A DNA stretch of 64,000 nt, taken from contig JARFIW010001469.1 of assembly GCA_036346225.1 (NCBI GenBank), positions 8,526,001 through 8,590,000 of the forward strand. The letters are read 5' to 3'. The notes beneath the pieces were generated by a model. It had not been told where the DNA came from. It saw only the letters and a list, made by a program, of their open reading frames with translations, and ran no database searches. How positions within the stretch are numbered: the first letter of the stretch is position 1; each line of letters starts with the position of its first letter. Below, in pieces: positions 33,181 to 45,300 of this stretch. Position numbers and translations under genes: made by a program. This DNA comes from Platerodrilus igneus (lineage: Eukaryota; Arthropoda; Insecta; Coleoptera; Lycidae).

Positions 33181-33637
33181 CAGGTGGCTCCGTGGATCAG
33201 ACAGGTTCGTGTATGACTGCTAACTCTAAGGTCCCAGGTTCAATTCCTAATACGGACCGATTGAAAACTGTTAGGCGAACATTTTTCACAAAAATACACC
33301 CTCGTTTGGATAAGAGGTAAAATGTGGGCGCCATATGTGTATGTGGTGTGTGTGTATGTGCATATGTGCATGTGCGTGTGCATATGTGTGTGTGCGCGCA
33401 TGCATGCGTACGTACATGTGTGCGTGAGTCCGTGCGTCCGTGCGTGCGTGTTTGCGTGCGTGCGTGCGTGCGTTTGTGCGTGTGTGCGTCCATGCGCGCG
33501 TGCGTGCGTTTGTGTGTTGGTCAGGTACGCTTGAAATAGCAAGGTTTCAGCAAAATTCAAAATTTCTAGGTAAAAGAAATTGACTTCCTGACCAATGTAG
33601 TACATTCGGGTGAAGTATTGGAAAGTCAAATGTAGGG
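33181..33637 (+). mobile_element. SINE copy 6 with microsatellite expansion
   Basis: Full tRNA-like head (CCGTGGATCAGACAGG; B box GGTTCAATTCC), then the usual body to GGATAAGAGGTAAAATG. The core CGTGTGTGAGTGTTGTCACGCACGT is replaced by about 190 bp of TG/CG repeats, after which the SINE resumes (GCTTGAAATAGCAAGGTTTC) and ends with the CCAATG...TATTGG hairpin. Confidence 0.88.
33330..33520. repeat. TG/CG microsatellite inside a SINE
   Basis: An alternating purine-pyrimidine tract of TGTG, TGCG and CATA units. It occupies the position of the short GTGTGTGAGTG stretch of other SINE copies. Open frames through it on either strand (Cys/Val or His/Thr rich) are repeat artefacts. Confidence 0.9.
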
Positions 33638-35569
33638 GATTTTTTCAAGTTACCGCCCATCTGCGTAGTCAAACGTCTTTTTATGGCCGTTTATTTCAGG
33701 GTGGATTTGGATAAAAGGGGAGCCCTTGCCTTGACTTGTAACGAGCGATGGTATAAATGAAATACGGACAACTGTGTAAATAAGAGTCTAATTACTAAAC
33801 AAACCAGCAACTGCATAACAATACTTATAATAATTGAGGGTAAATATGGACCATCAAACCTAACACAAGTACATTGACCGTAAATGATATCAATCACAAG
33901 TTAATAGAAACTTAAATCTACGTGCCTGACCGCCGACGCCAACAAATATACCGCCATAGGCGGTATATACAAACAAAATCAGTTTATTATCTCCTGTCGC
34001 GACCGATTAAACAGCGAAAGAGGAAGAATTACAGTACATGGAGGGTTTTAATTTATCAGTAGTAAACCGTTTGGTAACTGTTCATTTACTACATATTAAG
34101 ATATTTGCACACAACTATACAAGCTTTGAAAACAGCTTCAGGATAGGAATCCTGTACTTACACTGTGGTGCAGCGCTTCACGGGACTCATATAAAACCGT
34201 ATGCAGCTATTGGGATAATGCGATAGCGTTACTGACCAGTAAACGACTATTTTAAGGACATACACATATAAAATGGTTGGATCCTACCTTAATGCCAGCA
34301 GGTGATATCTTCCGACATTCGACTTATATCACACACTTCTTTCTGTTTAGCTTTCATTTTATCACGTCACCAATTATCTACCTCCAAACGGGTTTTTTCC
34401 ACGCTCTGAACTGCTCGACCACCCGGATACTAACTCGATTTTTTGCGCGTTCATCTCTTCTCTTTACACAGTCTTACCGGACGGAGCGTTTTACAAGAAG
34501 CCCACAACCAAAACCATAATAAACAATGCATTTGTCACATCGTTAACTTTATTCTAATACAATTTAAATTCATATTTATATCATAGTAGTAACGTAAGGA
34601 TGGTGAAGTAAGAACAGTAAATGAGTACTTTATACTAGAAAAGAAATATTAATAATTATTATAAGTATCATAAGGCGTGCTTTGCACATCTATTAATTCA
34701 TAACCACAGAGGTGTGGTTGATTAACTTTATTCACGGACTTTATTCATGACTCGCGAGTAATTAATTTGTGTTTCCCTCTACTATGTAGCGCTTGTCCTT
34801 CCTATTCTTCATATGTTTGGTGGAAGTTGTCATTGTATCATATTCCTATTCTACGTGACTCAGGCATGACTCCGTACAATCACATTACGTAAGAACTTGA
34901 TTCTGTTATCACTTTGAATAAATACATTGAAACCCTTTTTACTGTGTATGGAAAAATATAATTATCTGCGATTTGATTCTGGTGCGTTTTACTACTCAGA
35001 ATTTGTTTTTTATTACATTGTAAGAATCTGTTTTTGATATGATCTGGGCTTAATATTAATTACAATTGATTTAACTGTAATTTATAAAAATCTCTGTACA
35101 TTAATATATTTACTGATATTTCATAATTCCAAAGCTTTCTTAAATGACATGATTCTGCTTTGAAAATTTACTTAAATAAATATTAGGTTTGCCTATTTGT
35201 GGTTTAAAATAAGTTATGGCCCTAAGTTCCGTTCCAATACGTATTTAATAGGAATAACACCACACTTTTATTGTTTTTAAGTTTATGATTTTAATTGAAT
35301 TAACTATTTATTGCAACGCCGTGCTTACTGAAATCAGAATTATATTCAGTGTGCTTTAATATTAATTTATCCATTTAAAATTAATTTTCCTCTTTTTGCA
35401 TCCAGTTTCTTTTTAACGTAACGTTACAAAGGTCAACTATAAACGCTTCTATTACAGCCTCTGTTTAATCATGCGAATTACATATTGCTTTATCAATATA
35501 AAATGCTTTGAATTTGAATTATAGCATTGCTGCTCTATACTTATTTGACAATCCTCCCATTTACGTTGT
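33638..35569. other. AT-rich DNA with no recognisable gene
   Basis: No motif-bearing frame was seen. Probably neurobeachin intron if the preceding exon lies upstream, but this is inferred. Confidence 0.5.
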
Positions 35570-35990
35570 CATAATACAGCGTATGTGAATGGGACATAAT
35601 TATCAGACTCGCAGTTAAATATCTAGTTAGCAGGTGTTCAATGTGGTTGACCACAATTAATGGCCGTCATTGCAAGGGCACTATACAGTAACGAGAACGG
35701 GGGCCGCATATGGTTTATGTATCATTTACATCCTTTTCACGTACATTATAAATATCCCTATGGCTTCATTAGCATACCAGAGTACAGACTTAAATTAAAA
35801 AACATTCCGGAAATGCTTATGCGAACCAGAAAATTAACTGTAATAACGTTTACAGTAGCTTGCGCGTTCTAAAATAATAATCATATACGTACAATGGAAC
35901 GGACTGAACAGCATGTATATATCTGTGCAATATTAACTAACATTAAATCGGAATAATTGCAGGGATGTCACTGACTATGCCTGTGAGTGC
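35570..35990. repeat. dispersed repeat X, copy 2
   Basis: Counterpart of 17300-17700: CAGGTGTTCAATGTGGTTGACC, ATTAATGGCCGTCA and TGCAAGGG, with looser similarity onwards. It lies 260 bp upstream of the first neurobeachin exon in the window. Confidence 0.55.
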
Positions 35991-36253
35991 ATATTTGTTA
36001 ACGTGCCATTTACATTTACCGAAAATTGCATTAAAAGTACTATCACAGCTTTTAAAATTAAACCCTTTAAGCTAAATGGATGTCAATTCGTTCAGCGTAA
36101 ACGTACTTGACATAATGATTTCCCATTTAATACCCTGACACCTGTGACAACACCACACGACTTGAAATGTTTGAAATACTCTTGTTGACCCTAAAATTTT
36201 ATCGAGATTAATTGAGTTATTATCGTATTTTAAAATGTGCGCTTTTGTTTCAG

Positions 36254-36380
36254 GCTGAGATATGGAGCGTATTCATCGCTATATTGCGGAAAAGCGTTCG
36301 AAATTTGCAGGCGTGTACGGATGTGGGCCTTATAGAACACGTTCTACAAAGACTGCGAAATGCTGAAACTGTTGTTGCTG
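36254..36380 (+). CDS. NBEA: NBEA exon a
   Basis: 127 bp. Acceptor TTTCAG, donor G|GTAAGT. It encodes [20 protein letters not shown] and on to NAETVVA, helical repeats of the N-terminal solenoid. It starts in phase 0 and ends after one base of a codon (G), which the next exon completes as GAT (Asp). Confidence 0.95.
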
Positions 36381-39300
36381 GTAAGTACGCACATTTATTA
36401 TCTTTGTATAATGTAATAAATTGTCCTGCAATTTAATTTTTGTTGAAAACGTATTAAACCGTTATATTCCCGTAAGAATTTTACCTAGGAACGTCAGTGC
36501 TAACAAAATCTATTTTTCATACATTTTGATAGTTTTAGTGTTAGAAAAAACTAACAGTTGTTAAACGGCTACTGGTGTACGAGAACCCCAGTGCATGCTT
36601 GAATTTCACTTCAATGGAGAGCATGTGAGTGGTGGCTGGTTTAATATTAACTATACAAAAGAGGAAATGAGACGCCAGCACATCTTTAAATATAGTTCTA
36701 TTAAAGCAGTTGTGTAAAGGAAGATGCAAAAACCCTCACGTAATAAGAAATGTAGCCGCCAAAAAATATAAATACACTATAACGTTCAACCCCGCATTCT
36801 CTAGAAAAACCCGGGTTAATAAATATTACTATAACAGCTACTCCCCGGGACTCCAACCGGACGCATAGGTTGTCCTCGGGGATTGAGTTCTTGCTGCCTT
36901 CGCTGTTTGTTGCTTCTGGTGCTGCTCCTGCCGATGCTTGTCGATACGATAAAGAAGAGGTATAAACGGTGATAACGTCGAGAACGAAGCACTTACGTGT
37001 TACGTCAGCAGTAAGGTAGTGTTCACTCTACGGAAGACGGTACGGAAGTGTTCTGAACTTAGCTGCATTCCTCACATAAAACGTCTACCCCTTTCAACCG
37101 AGGTCGACGCACTTTTACTCGCGATTGTGGGAGGAGGAATTTCTCCACGCAGAGTTCTAAAAAGTCCCTAAACCTAAATTAATAAAATAGTACATGGGAG
37201 CTGCACAAAATAAAGCGTAACAACACCAATCAATGTATAAGGTAGTACCATCGCATACATGCACCAAATAATTGTAGAACCAAACCTGAAAGAAATTGCA
37301 CAATTGCGAATCATAGGAACCGCAATATTATCGCACAATATCACATTGACATCTAACAATTAACTTATATGGTACTAATATTCCATTCTGTCATGGTAAT
37401 TCTGATGAAAGCTTACAAAGGTAGGTTCTTTATGATAAATACGGTGACTTATTGCACCTCGGCTAATAAAAACTTTTCTGTAGGGGTGGATCTTAATTCC
37501 TACAAGTAGGTCGTTTAGAACCCGAACAGACTTACAAGTAAATACAGTATAAAAGGCGCCAGAGACTTGATTAAAATGCCGAACGAACTACGAAACCCCA
37601 AGTCCCAATGGTTTCGGATAATATCACATCTAAAGTGCAAAATAACTATAACAACGGTAGCTACTACAATCTACTACAATCATAACTATATTTCAAAATA
37701 ATTGAATTACAAGCACGAGCAAATTATCTGGAATTAAATGCACACCGCAGTGGCAATGCAGATATAAACGTATTTTAATAATACACAAAAGGATAATATT
37801 AACCGGTATCCTACTAAAAGCAATGAATTTAAAGTATTTTTCGCCTGTTGGCAAGTACAAATCGACATTAAACTAGTCGCAAAATATTTCTCGGTAGTAA
37901 GTACATTTTAAAAACTCAGAAGAGAAAGGCCTTACAATAATACACACAAATGGCTTTTCACCTACAGGTTAGGAATAAAAATTAATTACTCACCAGAAAG
38001 CGGCATAAATTGAGCATACCTGGACGATACAATCACTAGCTAATAGATCGCTGTGCTCCAGTGCTGACCTGTAACATGAGTAAACACACGAACAGCTGGT
38101 GGTAGTATATCAAGAGTTTGATATAGTTTACCAATAACAACACAATAATATAACCAGTATACTGCTAGTTACACGGATTTCATCAAAAGTAAACAATAAT
38201 TACGCCAATACTTGCTTAACGCAACATACAGCAAATACAGAAATATAACTAACTTCTAAGTATACAATCTGGAGTCTGGATCACAAATCAGTGCTTTCCG
38301 CTTCCGACGATTCTTCAGTACCTAAACCACTGAATGAAGTAATGTTTAATCTTGAATTTAAACAGGAATCCAAACGGATGATTAGACAGAATTGAAGTGG
38401 ACTCACAAGGAGCACCCAAGAGCTGGTATAAAGATCTGTTTCTGGATCACTTATACATGAAACTGAATCTAAAAATCAGACTGAATAGTACAAGATTAAA
38501 ACCAGAATTAAGATCAGGCTTAAAACCAAAATTAAAACCCTGAAATAAGTAATATTAGTGCTGAAATTTCTGGAAGTTATATTTTACCAGAAGTGGGTTT
38601 CAATGAATTAATAGCTAACAAAGAGCAACTTTGATATTCGTACAATACGTTCTGAAAGATAAATAATTAATATCAGAAAACATAAAACAATAAAAACATG
38701 GTGCATCTAATTTAAGTAAAAGCAGGAAATATCCGCAAGGCGGTATTGTGAGTAGAAAATAAACGTATAAACCAATGAAATACCAAAATCTACTCCATAA
38801 ATATATTATTTAATACATCCAAAACCGCTATAAGGCGAGATTAAGTTGGATACATCAAAAGACTGCTTGTCAAAAGCGGCGTTCCTTGAAAGAAGAACAA
38901 TGGCTTTATCAACAGGTTCTTATCAACAACTTCCAAATTGAAGTTATCAATTTAACCAACATAAAAGGTATTACAGACCATGAAGATCTGAGCACGGAAA
39001 TAATACCAAATTACTATGAATTGGGAAATGTAGAAACTACAAAACCAACCGGTTCGCTCCACTACTATGAGATCTACGAACGACTCATTTCGATTGAACC
39101 AGTTTGTTCACCAAGATCACTAAACTTCAATATCCTCTCTTTTTGGAGATAAAACCAAATGGCTATACTTGTACGACAGTATTATTTATACTAGGTGATG
39201 AAAATAATACGTAAAAGTCGAGAAAAATTAATATTCAAAGTTCCTATAACAGTTTTTAGAAAACTTTGGAATAACGGAGCTACAGGACTTTAAATTTAAA

Positions 39301-42300
39301 TTTTTAAAATTAACTTTTTTTAATATTATATGTGATGGTTTACCGATGTCTTTCAAATTTGGTACACTTACTACTAATTTTCTTAGTGTAATTGTTCGTA
39401 ATTTGGGATTCATCAGTCAATATCAAGCGGTTGAAATCGCTCTGTCAATTGATTAAGGATCAATAACTTTCTTATTTTTTATTGTTTAATAATTATGATT
39501 GCATATTGTGCAAGAGCATGCATATATATACAAAAAAAAAGGTATATTTAATATTCAAGGCGTTCCGTAAATAGTGGATTACCTGTTAACCATGGATGGG
39601 TCACCCATGGTCTATCTGATTATCACATTTTGACCTTATTGAAAACCTTACGTAGACGAAATAATAGCGCTTTTCCAATTTTTGAAAATAACCTCACCTT
39701 GTGTTAGTTTATTGAGGGCCATTTAAATAGCTGTAGGAATTTTTCCAATCTGATTGTTTGAAAATACTCTGCAATACCTATGCTGATAATGACACATTTC
39801 AATTATTCTGAATCAATTATGGCATTGTCAGAATCACCTAGAACTTTACGAATTTGCTCTTTGTCTTTATTTCAGCAACGGACTTTGAGCCTTTGTGGTG
39901 TGGAAAATTTAATCAATCTGGCGTGCACCATTTCTTTAAAGATTACCTTAGGGATTCTAGTTGATTTTAATTATTGTGATATTGATTGTGATTAGAACTG
40001 ACTTTATTTAGACGACACGTACAGGTATTCCTGAATTAAGCACACACACTAAAGCTTCAATGTTTATGTATAAATGCAGTCTACACTTTAAATTAGATGT
40101 TCAACGTGCCCTCCTCCTGCTCTTATACAAGCCCTACATCTACGTATGAAGGACCGTTGAACGTATCGTATGCGTCTTGCTTGACGTATTTCTTGAGCTG
40201 CTGTTTGAACAAGCTTGCGCAATTCTCTGATCGAGTTGACTGGGCTATGGTACGCTTTTTCTTTCAGTCAACCCCAGAAATAAAAATTCAATGGACTTAA
40301 ATCGGGGGAGGGCAACAGAATTGGCCCCAAGTGTCTGATCCATCTCTCCGGAAAAGTATTATTCAAATAATTACGCACTTGCACGGCGTAATGAGCAGGA
40401 CACTCGTCATTCTGCAGCCACATAGTGTACCACAATGTTAGAGGAACTTCTTCCAATAGAATAGGAAGATTATTTTGTAGAAACTGCAGATATCGTTCCC
40501 CGTTTAATCTTTCAGGCAACTCACAAGGTCCTGGAATCTCCCCGTGTGATCTACATTATCGTATTGTATGGGGATTCTCAAATTTCCAGCTATTTAGATT
40601 ATGAAGATTTAAAATTCCATTCTCCAACACGCAGACTCATCGCTCTACAAGGTCAAAATGTGATAATCAGATAGATCCTAAGATGGCCCGTCCATGGCTA
40701 ACAGGTAATTCACTATTTATGGGGCACCCAGTATTTTTCTAAACTGAATCGTTTTCGATAAAAATTTTTATAAAACTACCTTGCACTGAATTAATCATAA
40801 GTCGCCTATAGCAGACAACCTCAGCATTATCGCAAGAAAACTGCGCAGAACTAAACGTCAGCCACTTCCAATTTGGAAAATTCTGAGCAAATGGCAGCTG
40901 TATCTCTACCATCCTACCATTTTCAACACGTGCAAATTCTTGCTGCTATAGAATATGTGTTTAGAAGTGGCCTTTTGATCTCGCTTGTGATTAAATTGGA
41001 CGAGAGTCTTCTATAAATGAACGTGGACTGTACTTTGAATTCAATGTGCCGTAAAACTCGAATAACAGATTAAGCCATTTTAGTAAAAATGAATACTCAA
41101 GGAAGAAACGAAATATTACACGAGATATAAGTACAAACGTTGCTTTATCAACAAATTTCTTTTCTCTTTAGGGTTTTATTTTAAGTGCCCTTGTTGGCCT
41201 CTTTGGTCATAAGAGGTACCCTTCTATTCAGGGTACATAACTGAAGGGGGCAAATACGGGCAGTTGTTCCTCTTTGGTCATAAGAGGTACCCTTCTATTC
41301 AGGGTATACAACTGAAGAGGGCAAATACGGGCAGTTGTCCCTCTAATAATTGTGCATAATATAATGAACACTTAACATATCCCCTGGCATTGCAAATGTT
41401 TGAACATTTTCTAATTAGAAAAACAAAAGAACTTACACCAGATATTAAAAGTAATGAAATACAAAAATAAACATCTAACGCATCTTAGACTACTGAATAC
41501 CTGTATTGCAGGCAAAAAAGTAAAAATAGATATAAAACTTAAACTAAGCTAGTATAGGTCGTCCATGTATTTTACCACGAACCAATAGAAATATCTGACG
41601 TCTCGAATCTAATTATTCAACTCCTTCTGTAATTATTACCATTTAAATCAAGTAAAATCATCGCAATTATGCTGCAATTGTAATAATTGCCAATTACACC
41701 CATCGTATAGAGAGGTGAGAATGGGGCTTCAGACGCACAACTACCTTCTCCCACCACTTTTCTTCTAATAAGGGTCTGTGTAAATAGGCTCCGCCTTTCG
41801 TTATAAACGAGTCGAAGAAATCTTTGATTACCTATTCCCGCTACTTTACTTATAAAGCACGCCCTAATAGATCATACTCTCGTACAGCCAATCGTAATGC
41901 AGGAACGCTTTAGTGTATGCCGACCACGTTATACGGGGATCCATTTGGAATGAGAAAGTCTCGAGTCTAATTATTCGACCTTTCTAGCAATGCTATTTAA
42001 AAATCGTCACACAATTGTAATAGAGAAAAGCGCGGTACTTCGGGGATTTGAACCGAAGATCTTCAGAATGGTGCTCCCATATTTTAAGTTTACATTACCA
42101 GTACCCATAAAACACTAAGTCTATATTGCGCTGTTTAAATTATTTTTACCCAATTGAAAAGCTAATTTTAATTAATATTTATTAAATCTAGTCTAAATTA
42201 CGGCTTTGTGTTCACAAGTTCTAATTTATACACATACCCTGTTGCTATTCTGGACTCTGATCCTATTAATTTGGAATGTTTCATCAATAATGCCTTCACC

Positions 42301-45300
42301 CTATCTTTCATTTCTTCTGGACACTTTATTTCATCATTCATATCCCCCTCTGCATCTACTTCTCCCTCAAATTGATTAATATTCAAACATTCCCCTTCGA
42401 CTTCGACGCTCTCTTCATCATCCCATTTAATATATTCACGTTTTACAACTTCTTTTCCTTCGGTATTTATCTTTAATCCCAACTTATCAATTATATCCAT
42501 ACCAAATATCACATCTATCCTTAATCCCGGTACTACTATAAATTCGTTTTCAAACTTCATCTTTCCCACTTCACATTCCATAGTTTCCATTTTATTCACA
42601 CTTGCAAATCTCTTTCTATTCGGTGCTATCAAATTGCATTTCCTATCAGGCATCATCTTCTCCGTTAACCTTCTCCGTTTAACAAAATCTTTAGACACTA
42701 GGGATGCTTCTGCTCCCGTATCAATGAGTATTTTACTTCTATTATTTTCCACTTTTAATTTAATTATCGGTAATAAGCTTTTATTTGAATCGTTTTCCAT
42801 TTCATATTTTATATATTTGCGCTGGTGTTAGTATCCATTAATTCTTAAGGGCTCACATGGTTTGTCCTCATCCAAAAATCCTGATTTGACGTAGATGGTC
42901 TTGTTTGACTCGTAATCTCTGCATAGGTGCGGTTTGTTCTGCTTGGTTGTGACGTTTGTTCCCTATGTTGTTGTTGGCGTGCATATTGATTTATGTTCCT
43001 GTCGTGGTTGATTTGCTCCGTTTCTCTCCTTGGCGTGTTTCCTATATTCCAATTCCGTCTAAAATTATTATTGTAGTTATTAAAATTGTTTCTATTGAAG
43101 TTTCCAATATAATTTTCACTATTGCTTTGACAATTCGACCTATTACTTTCTGTGTTCCTTTGCATTCTAACCTCGTTTTCATGTTACCTTTGCATTCTAC
43201 TTTCCACCACACGACTTTGTCCCAACTCATCACAACGTTGTAAATATTTCAGGAATATCTCTTTATCCACTATATTTTGAATCGTAATATAATGCCTTAT
43301 CACTTCTTCAAAATGTCCCGCTAAGTACTTTATGGTTTGTCTTTCTTCTAACAGAGGATCTAGTTGCTTTGCTACACTAAATTTTTGTATGGCGTATAAT
43401 TCTCGGGTCATTCCTAAGTTCTGATTATATTTTCCCATAATTAAATTATCTCTTGCTTTGTACTGCTGGTTGTCCCCCCAAAAGCGTCTTAAAAATCTAA
43501 CTTCAAATTCCTGAAATGTTCCTAACTCATTTTCTATCAAGTCAAACCAAATTTCCGCGCCTCCTTTTAACATTGACTTGACTAAGTTTAAATTGTACCT
43601 TTCATCCGTTAATCCTTGAATTAATTTTCTTATATTGTTTAAAAATATTTTTTGATTCACCTTGTTGTCTCCGTAAAATTTCCTATATTGTTCAACTGAT
43701 ATTTCCGGTCTATTTATCCTAATGTATTGCCCCTTAGTCCTACCAATATTTTCGAAGTCTGATTTTAAAATACCTATTTCTCTATTTACATCATTAAATG
43801 CTATCTTACAATTCCTTGAATTTCTTGCATCTTTATACATAAATCTGTAACACGATCATTAGTTTTCTTTTCACACTTTTCCTGATCTAATTTAACTTTC
43901 CAAACTTCGTCCCTAACTTTATCTATATCGTCCATGATTCTTATAAATTTATTTTGAAATTGTATCTTCATTTCCGCGATTGTTTGATTCGTTTCTTTTA
44001 ATCCGTCGCTCATATTTTTTATTACGGCACCTAACCTTTCTCCATTTTCATTAATCTACATCTTGATGGCCCCTTCGCTTTTGTCCATTTTTTTATTTAA
44101 CGCTAATAAAATTGACATCATTTCGGATTGTTGTGATATCTGCCGTTCTTCACTTTGACTTCGTGCTAATTCTCGCCCTTGTATTTCCGTCGGCGTATCA
44201 TGTAAAATTACGCTTTTTTGCGATCCTATTTCTACCCCTTTATTCATTAGTGTTTCTCTAGTTTTCCTTATTCGTTTATCCATTTTTATCTAAATCCTAA
44301 ATTTTAATATTTCAAAAACTTCTTATCAAATTTTAATTAATATGCAAATTCTAACTTTTACGCTTTCTGGATTGCTAAATTTTATATTTGTTCGTGCCCC
44401 TACGATTTTCGAATTTCAAAACTTCTTTTGTGGTGTTCTCGTCCTAACGATTTCTAAATTTTTCTTGTTGTGTTCTCGCCTCAACGATTAAATTTCTAAT
44501 TTTTTTTGTGGTGTTCTCGACCTTACGATTGGGTCGCCATTTTTATTGCTGCGATATAGCCCCTTCGTTGGTGTATCCTTTTTTTATTGGTGTGAATATC
44601 AACCCCTTTTAAAATCCTTTGCTTTCTTGAATTTGTTTTTCCACAATCTATCAAACACAGAATGCCCTACTTCACAACAATAAAGATTGTTTAACCCCGT
44701 TTCTTTCTATCTGTTGAAATAATTTAAATGAGGCAATCCAAAATTACACAGTATAATGATTGGTAATATGTACAGTTTTATGTCAATTCAAAAATTGGCC
44801 CCTAAATAAATTATTCATATTCACCAAATTTAATTTTCCTGAAAGCCAGCAAAAATATCTTTGTAATTACTCTTAAGTACCTTTCGAACGTTCAAAGGTG
44901 ATTTCTCTATTTTTTTAATTCTCAATTGACCTTTTTCTTGAACTTTACAGATATAGAATATATGGCAAATATTAAAATTGAAACAGTCTTTAATGAAAAT
45001 TTTAAGATCTCTAAGCTGCGTTTTCCTTACTCATCACTGGAATTGCCTCAGAGTGTTTGTGGTTTAGCACCCCTTGGTTGTTACGGCTCGACCTGCTTCA
45101 CTTGATCTACCAGAATGATGGATTATGGTTGCTTGTATTTTTCCCCTTGGATTCCTGGAGTAACTTTTAGTATCTTTAGGTTTATTTTCTTATAAGTATT
45201 TTCAAAGTATCTTGGGTTTTCATTTATAGGTACATCTAGAGATACATTTAGATCTTTAGATATACCTTTTTATTTACATTTAGATCTTTATTCAGATCTT

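Larger units (their letters stand above)
42190..44283 (-). mobile_element. LTR retrotransposon fragment, gag and protease
   Basis: On -: a gag start at 44283, capsid-like region, Asn/Arg-rich region and protease, ending just after the protease (ELVNTKP) where RT should begin. RT, RNase H and integrase are absent. Three or more frames are needed. The sequence style is of the Ty3/gypsy group. Frame lengths suggest it is younger than the other LTR relics here. Confidence 0.8.

Noticed and set aside
33197..33629. Long Cys/Val-rich and His/Thr-rich open frames on both strands
   Set aside because: They are translations of the TG/CG microsatellite inside a SINE.
1..36253. Upstream neurobeachin exon (expected to encode a motif like MNFVIQDAE)
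   Set aside because: I looked for the matching codons on + and did not find them. The exon is probably outside the window, but a diverged exon could have been missed.
38886..39152. 88-codon open frame in a neurobeachin intron
   Set aside because: No recognisable motif, no splice-site support and AT-biased codons. I cannot support it as a gene.
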